DNA from: an uncultured Synechococcus sp.
Lineage (GTDB): Bacteria > Cyanobacteriota > Cyanobacteriia > PCC-6307 > Cyanobiaceae
Length of the DNA stretch: 64,000 nucleotides
Reading direction: 5' to 3'
Assembly (NCBI GenBank): GCA_937930135.1
Contig: CALGVO010000186.1
Location: forward strand, 26,446 to 90,445
The position numbers and the translations under genes are program-made. Shown here piece by piece: positions 52,012 to 61,808 of this stretch; position 1 is the first letter of the stretch; each line of letters starts with the position of its first letter. The notes beneath the pieces are model-generated. The model saw nothing but the letters and a program-made list of their open reading frames with translations, did not search any database and was not told the DNA's origin.

Positions 52012-52039
52012 GATGGAGCTGGATCGTGTTGAAGGGAAG

Positions 52040-52111
52040 TGGGCGATACTGGAATCGAACCAGTGACTCCTACCGTGTCAAGGTAGTGCTCTACCTCTGA
52101 GCTAATCGCCC
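52040..52111 (-). tRNA. tRNA-Val (anticodon GAC)
   Basis: 72 bases on the minus strand. Acceptor stem GGGCGAT / ATCGCCC, D-arm TAGCTCAGAGGTAGAGCA, anticodon stem CTACC-TTGACAC-GGTAG with GAC at the anticodon positions, and T-arm CTGGTTCGATTCCAG. The last base read is A, as discriminator; CCA is not encoded. Confidence 0.95.
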
Positions 52112-52197
52112 TCTCGTCGCATCGGACACTGCGAGAGGCGTGACCAGCAGTTGCCCTGCTGTGAGAGTGAACTTAGCAGTTGAGTGGTGATGCGGTC

Positions 52198-52992
52198 TCA
52201 TCGTCGCTCCATCTCCACCCGCCAGCGCTCACGCTTGGTGGGCGTCAGCGACAGCACCTCGACGCTGCCTCGGTTCTGCAGCTGCAATCGGTCGCCCACT
52301 TTGAGCTCTCTGCTGGCCTGACGGATCGGCTCCCAGTTCAGGCGCAGCTGCCCCGATCGGATCTCCTTGCTCACCTTGCTGCGGGACAACCCGAAGCCGG
52401 CTGAGGCGATCGCATCGAGTCGGCAGGAGGCCTCCACGCTGCTGAAGCGCTTGATGGCCCGGCGCACCGGCAGCTGAAGGCCATCGATCGGCACGGTTTC
52501 GCAGTGGATCTCCACATCGCGCAGTTGGCCCTTTTGTCCGTTCAGGCGGTCGGCGGCCTCTGGAGTGCAGAGCAGCTGGGCGCCACGATCGCCACGGATC
52601 CAGACGTCACCGAGTTGCTCAGGGGCAGCGCCCAGGGGGGCGAGTGCCCGGCGGATGTCAGCGGGAACAATCGGGTCAAACAGGAAATTCCCCTCCACCG
52701 TTAGCCCCACAATCGGCGCTTGCTCCTGCTCTTCCGAGCCCGGATCAAGGTGGGGATCCCGTCGCTGGCAGAGAAGGCGACAGCGCTCAGCGCCGGGGTA
52801 TCCCCCCTCTCGCCGCCAGGACAGGTCGGTGAGGCTGGAGAAACGGCCGAGGGCTTCCTCCTGTAAGGGGGCCTCCAGAAAAGGGCTCCACTGGGGCTGC
52901 CAGGTGCGCAGCACCGCCTCCGCCTGATCGAGCAGGCGTTCAAGGCTCTCCCGGTTGCGGGCCCCCTGGAGCAGTTCGGCGCGGGGGAGCAT
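52198..52992 (-). CDS. photosystem II S4 domain protein
   Basis: 264 residues. The C-terminal S4 RNA-binding domain reads ASAGFGLSRSKVSKEIRSGQ then LRLNWEPIRQASRELKVGD; the N-terminal region resembles the YlmH-type fold (GNFLFDPIVPADIRRALAPL). Cyanobacterial and plant homologues are annotated as photosystem II S4 domain proteins, thought to act on RNA or the ribosome for PSII biogenesis. Its ATG overlaps the stop of the upstream hypothetical gene (TGATG). Confidence 0.88.
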   Translation of the reverse strand: MLPRAELLQGARNRESLERLLDQAEAVLRTWQPQWSPFLEAPLQEEALGRFSSLTDLSWRREGGYPGAERCRLLCQRRDPHLDPGSEEQEQAPIVGLTVEGNFLFDPIVPADIRRALAPLGAAPEQLGDVWIRGDRGAQLLCTPEAADRLNGQKGQLRDVEIHCETVPIDGLQLPVRRAIKRFSSVEASCRLDAIASAGFGLSRSKVSKEIRSGQLRLNWEPIRQASRELKVGDRLQLQNRGSVEVLSLTPTKRERWRVEMERR

Positions 52993-53510
52993 CAGAGTTC
53001 GCTGAGGCGCACCACCTGCAGGGGACGGGCGCTCTGCAGCAGCTGCCAGGGCGGTTCCACCCCACTCGGGGTTTCCAGCAGCAGCAGCCAGCGCTTTTCC
53101 TCATGGCGATTGCGCAGGATGCGTACGCCGTCTTCGTTGTCGGATGGCACGCTGGCGGCGGCGGCGTAACTGCCCATCAGGCCCGAGCCCAGTCCCAGCA
53201 GGCCCCCCACGACCGGTTCTCCCCAGGGGCCCAGGGCCGAGAAGGTTTCCAGGTTGGTGATCTGGGTGAAGGTGAGGCCAGCGAAGAAGCCGAAGGGCAT
53301 CAGCCAGCGGGCCATGGACCGTTGGCGCCGTTGGCGGGCCAGACTCGGATTGAGCAGATCCACCTGATCCATCGCCACGGCAGCGGCGTTGTTCTCGCCC
53401 TCCGGTGCCACGAGCAGACACTGGCGCAGGGGGAACGGTTCAGCGTCCAGTCGTTGCCTGAGGCTGGTGGCGTCCTTCAGCTCCTTCAGCACCAGCACGC
53501 AGACCGGCAT
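52992..53510 (-). CDS. membrane-associated hypothetical protein coupled to the S4 gene
   Basis: 172 residues from ATG 53510, which has GAGGGG six bases upstream; ATG 53516 is an alternative. An N-terminal strand-helix part (MPVCVLVLKELKDATSLRQR) precedes two hydrophobic segments, MPFGFFAGLTFTQITNLETF and VVGGLLGLGSGLMGSYAAAA, and a polar C-terminus. Gly-rich hydrophobic pairs like these occur in small stress-associated membrane proteins, but no family is recognised. It is coupled to the S4-domain gene by a one-base overlap. Confidence 0.72.
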   Translation of the reverse strand: MPVCVLVLKELKDATSLRQRLDAEPFPLRQCLLVAPEGENNAAAVAMDQVDLLNPSLARQRRQRSMARWLMPFGFFAGLTFTQITNLETFSALGPWGEPVVGGLLGLGSGLMGSYAAAASVPSDNEDGVRILRNRHEEKRWLLLLETPSGVEPPWQLLQSARPLQVVRLSEL

Positions 53511-53629
53511 GACCATCCCCTCGCCAATCGCCAAGTCTCGCCTGTGGGCTGCTGCACCGTGGTCCTCTGCACAACAGGAGCTACGCGAGCCGCTCTTTAA
53601 AGTGAAGGGTGGCTGTGTTCCGCCGGTTG

Positions 53630-55216
53630 ATGACGAAAGTTCTGGTTTCCGATCCCATTGATCAGGCGGGGATCGACATCCTTGGCCAGGTGGCACAGGT
53701 GGATCAGCGCACCGGTCTCAGCCCCGATGAACTCAAGGCGATCATCGGTGACTACGACGCCCTGATGATCCGTTCCGGCACGCAGGTCACCGCCGATGTG
53801 ATCGCTGCCGCTGATCGGCTGCGCATCATCGGCCGCGCCGGCGTTGGTGTCGACAACGTCGACGTGCCGGCGGCCACCCAACGGGGTGTGCTGGTGGTGA
53901 ATTCACCGGAGGGAAACACGATTGCGGCGGCGGAGCATGCTCTGGCTTTGCTGTTGTCTCTGTCCCGCCATGTGCCTCAGGCCCATGCCTCGATGCGGCA
54001 GGGCGCCTGGGATCGCAAGAAATATGTGGGGAACGAGCTCTACAAGAAAACCCTCGGGGTGGTGGGGCTCGGCAAGATCGGGTCTCATGTGGCCCGGGTG
54101 GCCAAGGCGATGGGCATGGATGTGATCGCCTTTGATCCGTTCATTTCCGCTGATCGGGCTCAGCAGATGCAGGTGCGACTCACCCAGCTCAACGAGCTGT
54201 TTCGCACCGCCGATTACATCACCTTGCACATTCCGCGCACTCCAGACACCGAAAACCTGGTGAATGCGGAGTTGCTGCGCAGCATGAAGTCCACCGCCCG
54301 CCTTGTGAACTGCGCCCGGGGCGGCATCGTCGATGAGGTGGCGATTGCTGAGGCCATCAACACCGGTGTGATCGCCGGGGCTGGTCTCGATGTGTTCGCC
54401 AGCGAACCCCTCGCGGTGGAGTCTCCGCTTCGTGCGGTGGAGCGGGGTCTGGTGCTCACGCCCCACCTGGGTGCCTCAACCGAGGAGGCTCAGGAAAATG
54501 TGGCGATCGATGTGGCCGAGCAGATCCGCGATGTCTTGCTCGGTCTACCTGCCCGTAGCGCCGTCAATATTCCCGGTCTCAGCGCTGAGATCATGGAGCG
54601 GCTCAAGCCCCATCTTCAGTTGGCGGAGACCCTCGGTTTGCTGGTGAGTCAGCTCTCGGGCGGCCAGGTGCAGGAGCTGGAGGTGCGTTTGCAGGGCGAG
54701 TTCGCCGAGCATCCTTCCCAGCCCCTGGTGGTGGCGGCCCTCAAGGGTCTCCTCTCCAGCGCACTCGGTGAGCGCATCAATTACGTGAATGCCGCCCTGG
54801 AGGCCAAGGGGCGGGGAATCCATGTGCTGGAGGTCAAGGACGATGCCAGCCGCGATTTCGCTGGCGGATCCCTCCAGCTCACCACCCGTGGCGGACAGGG
54901 GGGACACAGCGTGACCGGAGCCGTGTTCGCCGACGGCGATCTGCGGGTCACGAGCATCGACGAGTTTCCTGTGAATGTGCCCCCCAGTCGGCACATGCTG
55001 TTCACCCGTCATCGCGACATGCCCGGGATCATTGGCCACCTTGGCTCCCTGCTCGGTGAGCACAACGTCAACATCGCCTCCATGCAGGTTGGCCGGCGGA
55101 TCGTGCGGGGTGATGCGGTGATGGTCCTCAGCATCGATGATCCGATCCCCCCCAGCCTGCTGGCCACCATCCATGCCATCAACGGCATTCAGGAAGCCCA
55201 TCCCGTCACCCTTTGA
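53630..55216 (+). CDS. serA: D-3-phosphoglycerate dehydrogenase
   Basis: 528 residues from ATG 53630 (MTKVLVSDPIDQAGID). NAD-binding motif LGVVGLGKIGSHVARVAKAM, catalytic region LVNCARGGIVDEVAIAEAI and the His in LTPHLGASTEEAQENVA are visible. A middle ASB domain and a C-terminal ACT domain (LFTRHRDMPGIIGHLGSLL) are present, so serine feedback is possible. It oxidises 3-phosphoglycerate for serine synthesis. prmA follows after 9 bases. Confidence 0.96.
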   Translation: MTKVLVSDPIDQAGIDILGQVAQVDQRTGLSPDELKAIIGDYDALMIRSGTQVTADVIAAADRLRIIGRAGVGVDNVDVPAATQRGVLVVNSPEGNTIAAAEHALALLLSLSRHVPQAHASMRQGAWDRKKYVGNELYKKTLGVVGLGKIGSHVARVAKAMGMDVIAFDPFISADRAQQMQVRLTQLNELFRTADYITLHIPRTPDTENLVNAELLRSMKSTARLVNCARGGIVDEVAIAEAINTGVIAGAGLDVFASEPLAVESPLRAVERGLVLTPHLGASTEEAQENVAIDVAEQIRDVLLGLPARSAVNIPGLSAEIMERLKPHLQLAETLGLLVSQLSGGQVQELEVRLQGEFAEHPSQPLVVAALKGLLSSALGERINYVNAALEAKGRGIHVLEVKDDASRDFAGGSLQLTTRGGQGGHSVTGAVFADGDLRVTSIDEFPVNVPPSRHMLFTRHRDMPGIIGHLGSLLGEHNVNIASMQVGRRIVRGDAVMVLSIDDPIPPSLLATIHAINGIQEAHPVTL

Positions 55217-55225
55217 GCCGGCCTG

Positions 55226-56140
55226 ATGTCTGTGTCTGTGCCGCTGCGCTGGTGGCGACTGTCGCTGCCCCTGGCGCCTGAGCTCGAGGAGTCACTTCTG
55301 TGGAAACTCGACAGCCTCGGCCTTCAGCGCGTGTCGGTGGAGCATGCGCCGGAGCACCCCGACCAACGCACCCTTCACCTCTGGTTGCCGGCGCCGGAAT
55401 GGCCTGAGCCGGAACGGGTCGCTCTTCTGGCCAGCCTTGAGCCGCTGGCGCGCACGTTCGATCTCGCCCTGGCCGACCCTGTGTGGCGCGAGCTCGACGA
55501 TGAAGACTGGAGCCTCACCTGGAAGCAGCATTGGGAGCCCGATCCCGTGGGAGCAACGCTGCTGATCCTGCCGGCCTGGCTGGAGCCACCGGCGGAGCAG
55601 GCCCATCGCCTGGTGCTGCGCATGGATCCTGGCAGTGCCTTCGGCACTGGAAGCCACCCCACCACCCGCCTTTGCCTGGAAGCGCTCGAGCCGCAGCCCC
55701 CTGAGGGGCTGCGGGTGGCCGATCTGGGGTGCGGCAGCGGCATTCTCGGTTTGGCGGCCCTGGCGATGGGCGCCAGCACGGTCTTCGCCGTGGATACCGA
55801 CTCACTGGCTGTTCGCGCCACCGCCGAGAACGCCCGTCTGGGCGCCGTGCCGGCCGAGAGGTTGGTGGTGCGGCAGGGTTCAGCCGATGTGCTGGCGGCA
55901 CTTCTGGAGGGGCAGCCCGCCGATCTGATGCTGTGCAACATCCTCGCGCCGGTGATCGAAGCCCTTGCACCCGCATTTGAGTCTCTGATCAAGCCATCCG
56001 GTCGCGGTTTGCTCAGTGGCTTGCTGCTCGAACAGGCGCCCCGGCTCTCCGCCATTCTGGAGGCGTTGGGCTGGCAGGTGACCGATCAGGTGGCGCAGGG
56101 GCGCTGGGGCTTGCTGGAGATCCGCCGAAGGATTTCTTGA
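55226..56140 (+). CDS. prmA: ribosomal protein L11 methyltransferase
   Basis: 304 residues. An N-terminal substrate-recognition domain precedes the Rossmann domain with LRMDPGSAFGTGSHPTTRLC and LRVADLGCGSGILGLAALAM; NILAPVIEALAPAF supplies the NxLA motif. PrmA trimethylates amino groups of L11. Co-directional with serA, 9 bases apart. Confidence 0.94.
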   Translation: MSVSVPLRWWRLSLPLAPELEESLLWKLDSLGLQRVSVEHAPEHPDQRTLHLWLPAPEWPEPERVALLASLEPLARTFDLALADPVWRELDDEDWSLTWKQHWEPDPVGATLLILPAWLEPPAEQAHRLVLRMDPGSAFGTGSHPTTRLCLEALEPQPPEGLRVADLGCGSGILGLAALAMGASTVFAVDTDSLAVRATAENARLGAVPAERLVVRQGSADVLAALLEGQPADLMLCNILAPVIEALAPAFESLIKPSGRGLLSGLLLEQAPRLSAILEALGWQVTDQVAQGRWGLLEIRRRIS

Positions 56141-56282
56141 TAAGAGGGGCTTATCAGAGCACTGGTTTTGATTGGGCTTGAGGGATTTGCGTCAACGAAC
56201 CGGCTGGCTGACCCCTCGGCCGATGTAGATAGGTGCAGTCCTGCAGGTCCGGGCTCTCGGTTCCTGCACACCCCAACCAGCC

Positions 56283-56582
56283 ATGGCTTCCTACAAGGTC
56301 ACTCTGATCAATGAGAGCGAAGGTCTGAACAAGACCATCGAGGTGCCCGATGATCAGTACATCCTCGACGCCGCTGAAGAGCAGGGAATCGATCTGCCCT
56401 ATTCCTGCCGTGCCGGTGCCTGCTCCACCTGCGCCGGCAAGATCACCGCTGGCACCGTGGATCAGTCCGATCAGAGCTTCCTGGATGATGACCAGATCGA
56501 AGCTGGTTTCGTGCTGACCTGCGTGGCTTATCCCACTTCCGACTGCACCATCAAGACCCATGCCGAAGAAGAGCTCTATTGA
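56283..56582 (+). CDS. petF: photosynthetic [2Fe-2S] ferredoxin
   Basis: 99 residues starting [20 protein letters not shown]. Cluster ligands Cys42, Cys47, Cys50 and Cys80 in [14 protein letters not shown] and FVLTCVAYP. It takes electrons from photosystem I and supplies FNR, FTR, nitrite reductase and other enzymes. It has its own upstream spacer of about 140 bases and a terminator, so is likely monocistronic. Confidence 0.98.
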   Translation: MASYKVTLINESEGLNKTIEVPDDQYILDAAEEQGIDLPYSCRAGACSTCAGKITAGTVDQSDQSFLDDDQIEAGFVLTCVAYPTSDCTIKTHAEEELY

Positions 56583-56644
56583 GTCTCGGCATCACCTGTC
56601 AGCCACTGTTTCGGCAGTTGAGCTGTTCCGGCTGTAGAGCCTTC

Positions 56645-56667
56645 GCCACCCCTCGGGGTGGCTTTTT
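56645..56667 (+). terminator. terminator of petF
   Basis: GCCACCC (56645-56651), CTCG loop, GGGTGGC (56656-56662), then five T residues, 62 bases after the petF stop. Confidence 0.9.
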
Positions 56668-56711
56668 GCTGGCAGCATGCCAGCCTTGCCTTAGCTCGGT
56701 CTGGTGCTCCT

Positions 56712-57101
56712 ATGACGGCAGCGTGCTCGACAGCTGCCTCTGCTGCGGAGGTGACGACCGTTCTCGACCACGGCAGTGTCCACACCAGCCCGGGGGGGCA
56801 GTACAGCTTCAGGGTGATTGGTCCCTGTTGCCGTCTGTTTGATCGGGAGGAGTTGCCCTGGCCCTGTTGTCGTCTGGTGTGGCGCAGCAAGGAACCGAGC
56901 TGGCGACGGGTTGGTCGGCGTTTCGTTCCCGATCTGGCCGCCCGCCGCTGTCCGTCCTACGCCGTTGAGTTGCTGCAACCGGGCTCCCGGCCCACGACCA
57001 CAGTCCTGACGTTGTTTTCGATCCGCTTGAGCGCTGAACTCCAGGAATGGTGGTACAGCCGGCAGCCGCGCTCCTTGGATCCCGGCAACGCGGTGCCATA
57101 A
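56712..57101 (+). CDS. orphan hypothetical protein (129 aa)
   Basis: From ATG 56712; no clear Shine-Dalgarno. The product has two Cys-Cys pairs (GPCCRLF, WPCCRLVW), an Arg-rich middle (SWRRVGRRF) and a C-terminal WWYS. Composition is protein-like and the opposite strand offers no better frame, but I recognise no family. Its TAA (57099-57101) runs into the A run of the palindromic terminator shared with psbV. Confidence 0.55.
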   Translation: MTAACSTAASAAEVTTVLDHGSVHTSPGGQYSFRVIGPCCRLFDREELPWPCCRLVWRSKEPSWRRVGRRFVPDLAARRCPSYAVELLQPGSRPTTTVLTLFSIRLSAELQEWWYSRQPRSLDPGNAVP

Positions 57102-57132
57102 AAAAACCGCTCCGGATCCGGAGCGGTTTTTT
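57101..57132. terminator. perfectly symmetric bidirectional terminator
   Basis: A perfect 32-base palindrome: six A residues, CCGCTCCGGA (57107-57116), TCCGGAGCGG (57117-57126) and six T residues. It gives a 10-bp hairpin (smaller in practice for the loop) followed by a T run on both strands and so serves the gene at 56712 and psbV. Confidence 0.93.
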
Positions 57133-57146
57133 GGATGGAGGACAGA

Positions 57147-57659
57147 TCAGAAGTAGATCTTGCCGCCACCCCACTGGTTGCCCTGAACTTTGGGGGCCAC
57201 AAGGATGTAACCGGCAATCAGGCGCAGGTCATCGTCGGTGAGATCACGCATCTGCACGAACAGATCGCTGCTGCGCATGCTGGGATGCACGTCGGCGATG
57301 CTGTATTCCCCGTCGTAAGAGGTGGGATCTTTCATGTAGTCGACAAGGCTGTCGACGTTGTCGCGGGCCGGCGTTGCCAGGGCGAGGGTTTCAGGATCCA
57401 GCCCCACGTTGTGGTTGGTCTTGGTGATACCACCGGCATGGCAGGTGCCGCAGCTGGTGTTGAAGATCTTGCGGCCGGTCTTGATCTCCTGCTCGCTGAA
57501 GGTCACCAGATCGCCGCTGGCATCGGCCGGGACCGTGAGTGTTTCAGCATCCCATTGGGCTGCCAGCGCAGGGGAACTGAACGCGAGTCCGATCAACACA
57601 GGCAGCACGAACAGCAGCCGGCTCACGGACCGTCGCAGGGAGAGGAAAAGAGAGGCCAT
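57147..57659 (-). CDS. psbV: cytochrome c-550 of photosystem II
   Basis: 170 residues from ATG 57659 (MASLFLSLRRSVSRLLFVLP), with a signal peptide ending ALA33 for transfer to the thylakoid lumen. Heme is bound through C70-x-x-C73-H74 (SCGTCHAGG); His74 and His125 correspond to mature His41 and His92, the two axial ligands. PsbV stabilises the oxygen-evolving complex of PSII. The C-terminus ends GKIYF. It depends on the Ccs1/CcdA system encoded at 11.5-13.5 kb for heme attachment. Confidence 0.96.
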   Translation of the reverse strand: MASLFLSLRRSVSRLLFVLPVLIGLAFSSPALAAQWDAETLTVPADASGDLVTFSEQEIKTGRKIFNTSCGTCHAGGITKTNHNVGLDPETLALATPARDNVDSLVDYMKDPTSYDGEYSIADVHPSMRSSDLFVQMRDLTDDDLRLIAGYILVAPKVQGNQWGGGKIYF

Positions 57660-57783
57660 GGAGGACGCCAGGATCTGACGGATACACCGCACCAGGCTCT
57701 TGTATCACGGGGGGGTGGTCCCCTGGACTGCCGCAGGCTCAGCTGATCATGAACTGTTGCAGCGTTGCCTTCGCCGCAGCTGG

Positions 57784-58731
57784 TCAGTCCCGCGGCGTGA
57801 CGTCCAGGGACAGAAAGTCCTTGGCCAGAACCGTGTTGGGGAAGATCGTCCGGGCCTCTGCCAGCAGGTCATCGGCGCTGATGGCATTGCCAGGGGCATA
57901 GCGGGGGCTCAGGTGGGTGAGCACCAGTTGCTGCACACCGGCTTCGGCCGCGGTCTGTGCGGCCATCGTGCTGGTGGAGTGTTGGCGCTGAAAGGCCATC
58001 TCCGCTTCCCCATGGGAGAACGTGGCCTCATGGATCAGCAGATCCGCTCCCTGGGCCAACGCCACGGCTGCTTCACAGAACACGGTGTCGGTGCAATACA
58101 CCACGCTCACGCCGGGGCGTGTCGGGCCGCAGAGCTGGCGCCCATCGATCCGGCGGCCGTCGTCGAGGCTGACCGTTTCACCGCGCTTGAGGGCGGCGTA
58201 GATCGGGCCTGGGGGGATGGCGAGAGCCCGGGCCTGATCCACATCGAAGCGGCCGGGCCGGGGCTTCTGTTCAATGCGATAGGCATAGGCCGGCACGCGA
58301 TGGGTCAGCGGCGTGGTGCGCACGATGATGTCGTCGTCCTCCAGCAGCACTGTGCCGTTCTCGGCCGCCTCCCGGACGCGATGAACCGCCAGGGGGTAGC
58401 CGATCCGGGTGGAGCTGGTACGCAGCACTCCCTGTAGGTAGGCCTCGAGCGGATCGGGGCCATACAGATCGACACCGGCGCTGCTGCCGGCCAGGCCGAG
58501 GCTGGCGAGCAGGCCGGGCAGTCCGAAGACATGATCACCGTGCATGTGGGTGACGAACACCCGGCGCAGCTGGGACAGGCGCAGATCACTGCGCAGAAAT
58601 TGGTGCTGCGTGCCTTCCCCGCAGTCGAACAACCAGAGCTCTGAGCGCTGGGGCAAGCGCAGGGCCACGGCGGAAACATTGCGGGCGCGGGTGGGAACGC
58701 CGGAGCTGGTGCCGAGGAAGGTGACCTGCAC
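57784..58731 (-). CDS. rnz: ribonuclease Z
   Basis: 315 residues starting [20 protein letters not shown]. The zinc-binding [13 protein letters not shown] motif carries His62, His64, Asp66 and His67, with later LLIHEATFS and VLTHLSPRY. RNase Z cleaves the 3' trailer of tRNA precursors. It is divergent from the SpoIID-like gene, with 82 bases between. Confidence 0.95.
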   Translation of the reverse strand: MQVTFLGTSSGVPTRARNVSAVALRLPQRSELWLFDCGEGTQHQFLRSDLRLSQLRRVFVTHMHGDHVFGLPGLLASLGLAGSSAGVDLYGPDPLEAYLQGVLRTSSTRIGYPLAVHRVREAAENGTVLLEDDDIIVRTTPLTHRVPAYAYRIEQKPRPGRFDVDQARALAIPPGPIYAALKRGETVSLDDGRRIDGRQLCGPTRPGVSVVYCTDTVFCEAAVALAQGADLLIHEATFSHGEAEMAFQRQHSTSTMAAQTAAEAGVQQLVLTHLSPRYAPGNAISADDLLAEARTIFPNTVLAKDFLSLDVTPRD

Positions 58732-58813
58732 GGTCTGCTGCGCTCAACGTTCAAATCTGCCATGCACCCTGGATGACCCTGGACGGGGGCGGCACACTGG
58801 GCTGCCTTCGTTG

Positions 58814-60166
58814 ATGTCGGTCTTGTTCAGGCCGCTGCCCTCCCTTGCCCTCGGCCTGCCGGCGGCTCTGCTGGCGGGACTGGCCGGGCCGCCTGCCGTG
58901 ATCGCGGCTCGCGAACCGGAGATGCGCGTGTTGCTGCAGCGGGCCGACCAGGTGACGCTGCGGGCTGATGCGGCTCGTCCTCTCCAGGTGCGAGGTGGTG
59001 GCCTGGATCGCTTGGCGCTGCAACGCCTGGAGGTGCGCCTGGTGGATGGGCGCCTGTTGCTGGACTTTCAGCCGCAGGGGGATCCTTCAGAGCCGCTGCA
59101 ACGCCGGGAACTCTCCGCCAGCACGCGGCTGAGCCTGGAGACTGATGATCCCCGCGGGATCTGGCTGGCACAGCGGCGTTATGGCGGCGTGCTGCATCTG
59201 ACGGTGCACGATCGCCAGATTCAGGTGGTGAACCAGCTGGGGATCGAGGCCTACCTCGCCAGCGTTGTGGGCAGTGAGATGCCACAGGATTGGCCGATGG
59301 CAGCTCTGCGGGCCCAGGCGGTGGCGGCTCGCACCTATGCCCTGCGCCAGCGCGGCAAGGCGGGAGGTTTCGATGTGAGGGCCACAGTGGCCAGCCAGGT
59401 GTATCGCGGCCTCGAATCCGCGACCCCCAGGACCAAGGAAGCCGTCGACAGCACCCGTTCCCTGGTGATGGTGCATGGAGGAAAGCTGATCAATGCGGTG
59501 TTTCACAGCAGCTCCGGTGGGGCGACCGAGGCAAGTGGTGAGGTCTGGCGTTCCCAGTTGCCCTATCTGGTGAGCGTTCCGGACCACGATCAGGAGAGCC
59601 CGGTGCACCGCTGGCAGGCCCGCTTTGATGCCACACAGCTTCGCCGCGCCTTCGGGGAGATCGGGGGGGCGCGCTCCTTTCAGGTGTTGGCCAGCAGTTC
59701 CACGGGGCGTGTGCGCCTGCTGCGGGTGCAGGGGCCTGCCGGTTCCCTGAAACTCAGTGGCCGGGAGCTGCGCCAGCGGCTCGGCCTCAAGAGCACGATG
59801 GTGAAATTCGCCTGGCTTGATGGCGAGCTCGAAGATCGACAGGCCCCTGGGCGCAACGATGGCACCCGCTGGGTGGGGCTGCTGCGCGATCCCGACGGCG
59901 AAGAGGGTGACGACGCCCTGGTGCCGCCACCGCCCCCGCTCGCATCAGTGGTTGAGCCGCAACCGGTGCTGGAGATTCGTGGCCGCGGCTTTGGTCATGG
60001 TGTGGGCATGAGTCAGTGGGGTGCCCGGGCGCTGGCGGAGCGGGGAGCCGATTTCCGTCAGATTCTTCAGCACTACTACCGGGGCGTCCAGATTCGGCTG
60101 TTCCGGCCGAGCGATGATCCAGCGGTGGCGCTGGGCCCTGCGCTAAGGCCAGCCTGGAGGGGCTGA
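58814..60166 (+). CDS. SpoIID/LytB-domain secreted protein
   Basis: 450 residues from ATG 58814; an N-terminal signal-like segment (LALGLPAALLAGLAGPPAVI). The SpoIID core has EAYLASVVGSEMPQDWPMAA, ALRAQAVAARTYALRQRGK and VFHSSSGGATEASGEVW; the C-terminal IRGRGFGHGVGMSQWGARAL is the family signature. Related proteins are lytic transglycosylases acting on denuded glycan strands. It probably acts on the periplasmic cell wall. The open frame upstream of 58814 overlaps rnz in antisense and is ignored. Confidence 0.9.
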   Translation: MSVLFRPLPSLALGLPAALLAGLAGPPAVIAAREPEMRVLLQRADQVTLRADAARPLQVRGGGLDRLALQRLEVRLVDGRLLLDFQPQGDPSEPLQRRELSASTRLSLETDDPRGIWLAQRRYGGVLHLTVHDRQIQVVNQLGIEAYLASVVGSEMPQDWPMAALRAQAVAARTYALRQRGKAGGFDVRATVASQVYRGLESATPRTKEAVDSTRSLVMVHGGKLINAVFHSSSGGATEASGEVWRSQLPYLVSVPDHDQESPVHRWQARFDATQLRRAFGEIGGARSFQVLASSSTGRVRLLRVQGPAGSLKLSGRELRQRLGLKSTMVKFAWLDGELEDRQAPGRNDGTRWVGLLRDPDGEEGDDALVPPPPPLASVVEPQPVLEIRGRGFGHGVGMSQWGARALAERGADFRQILQHYYRGVQIRLFRPSDDPAVALGPALRPAWRG

Positions 60167-60185
60167 CTTCCGCGTCGCGTTTGCT

Positions 60186-60977
60186 GTGCCCTTGCCATCG
60201 GTGTCGTTTCGACTGGTCTCCCGCCCCGACCCGCTTCAGTTGATCGAGGCGGTCGTCGATCACTGGGAAAGCCGGCTCCGGGAGCGGTTGGAGCTGCGGG
60301 AGCCGAAACCGTTGGGGCTGGCCACCGGGCGGACGATGGAGCCCTTTTATCGGCAACTGATCGCGCGCCTGCGGGGATGGACGGAGGCGGAACGGCAGCG
60401 CCTGATCGAGGGCTGGTTGAGCTTCAATCTGGACGAGTACGTGGGGTTGGAGTCAGATTCTGCCGCCAGTTTCGCCGCCACTATGCAGCGCAGCCTGGGG
60501 GATGCCCTGGGCCTGTCGGCCGCTCAACTCCGCTTGCCCGATGGAGCGGCGCCTGATCCGGATGGGGAAGCCAGGCGGTATGCCCTTGCTTTAGAGCGGT
60601 CCGGGGGCCTGGGCGTGCAGTTGCTCGGCCTGGGCAGCAATGGCCATGTGGGCTTCAATGAACCCCCCTGCGGGGCAGACACTTGCTGCCGGGTGGTGCA
60701 GCTCAGCCATGCGACGCGGATTCAGAACGCTGCTGCCTTTGGCGGTGATTCCCAGCGGGTGCCGCCGCAGGCAATCACGCTCGGCATCGCCGAGATCCTG
60801 CAGGCCGAGGAGATTCACCTGGTGGTGACGGGGGCTGGCAAGGCGTTGATTCTGGCGCGTTTGCTCCGCGGTGAAGCCACACCCGATCTGCCCGCCAGCT
60901 GGCTCGGCTCCCATCCGCGTGTGCATCTCTGGGCTGATGCTGCGGCCCTGTCGGCTGCCGCCGTCAGCGGGATGTGA
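60186..60977 (+). CDS. nagB: glucosamine-6-phosphate deaminase-like sugar isomerase
   Basis: 263 residues from a GTG at 60186. [26 protein letters not shown] with the catalytic Asp, and [15 protein letters not shown] match NagB, which converts glucosamine-6-phosphate to fructose-6-phosphate and ammonia. A 6-phosphogluconolactonase would belong to the same fold but lacks the NLDEYVG and [11 protein letters not shown] signatures. It overlaps convergent yebC by 14 bases. Confidence 0.9.
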   Translation: MPLPSVSFRLVSRPDPLQLIEAVVDHWESRLRERLELREPKPLGLATGRTMEPFYRQLIARLRGWTEAERQRLIEGWLSFNLDEYVGLESDSAASFAATMQRSLGDALGLSAAQLRLPDGAAPDPDGEARRYALALERSGGLGVQLLGLGSNGHVGFNEPPCGADTCCRVVQLSHATRIQNAAAFGGDSQRVPPQAITLGIAEILQAEEIHLVVTGAGKALILARLLRGEATPDLPASWLGSHPRVHLWADAAALSAAAVSGM

Positions 60978-61749
60978 GGCTCGCCTGAACCGACTCCGGA
61001 ATCTCCAGATTCGTGCTGACGCTGCTGACGTCGTCGAGAGCTTCCAGCCCTTCCAGCAGCTTCAGGCATTGGTGTGCTGTTTCGGCGCGATCCACGACCG
61101 CTGCCGTCAGGGGGTGCCAGGTGTGCTCCCATTCGAGAACGACCCAGCCTTTGTCGCGCAGGCCATCCTGCAGGGCTTCCAGCGCTTCGTAGCGCCCATG
61201 CACCACGGCTTCCTGGCCATCCCCTTCCAGCTGGTACCCCTCCGCGTCGAGCTCGAGCAGCGTTTCCAGAAGGGCTTCCTCCTGAATACTGTCTGGCCAT
61301 CCAGCCTGATGTGGACCTGCGGCGATGCGCACCTCGCTGCGATGGTCGAACAGGTAGCTGACGCAGCCCAATTCGCCGAGGTTGCCGCCGTTCTTGCTGA
61401 AGGTGAGGCGCAGGTCAGCCGCCGTGCGGTTGCGGTTGTCACTGAGGGCCTCCACCAGCACCGCCACGCCCCCTGGGGCATAGCCCTCGTAGCGCATGCT
61501 CTCCAGTTGGCTGCCGCTGCCTCCCTGGCCGGATCCCTTGGCGATCGCTCTTTCGATGTTGGCGGCCGGCACGCCGGCCGCCTTGGCCTTGGCGATGGCC
61601 GTGCGCAGCTGAAAGTTCCCCGCCGGATCCGCTCCCGCTCGGGCCGCCACCGTGATCTCCCGGCCGATCCGGGTGAACACGGCACCGCGTTTGGCATCCA
61701 CCACGGCCTTGGTGCGCTTGATCTGTGCCCATTTGCTGTGGCCGGCCAT
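60964..61749 (-). CDS. yebC: YebC/TACO1-family protein
   Basis: 261 residues starting [20 protein letters not shown], the invariant YebC N-terminus. [20 protein letters not shown] and [16 protein letters not shown] are the other signature stretches. Family members were long called transcription regulators; YebC-type proteins are now linked to translation through proline stretches. It follows truB on the same strand after 59 bases. Confidence 0.94.
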   Translation of the reverse strand: MAGHSKWAQIKRTKAVVDAKRGAVFTRIGREITVAARAGADPAGNFQLRTAIAKAKAAGVPAANIERAIAKGSGQGGSGSQLESMRYEGYAPGGVAVLVEALSDNRNRTAADLRLTFSKNGGNLGELGCVSYLFDHRSEVRIAAGPHQAGWPDSIQEEALLETLLELDAEGYQLEGDGQEAVVHGRYEALEALQDGLRDKGWVVLEWEHTWHPLTAAVVDRAETAHQCLKLLEGLEALDDVSSVSTNLEIPESVQASLTSR

Positions 61750-61808
61750 CGTTGCCCGAGCGTTGTTCTCCTCGACTCCGCAGATTACGGGCCGTTTCCG
61801 GCACGGCT

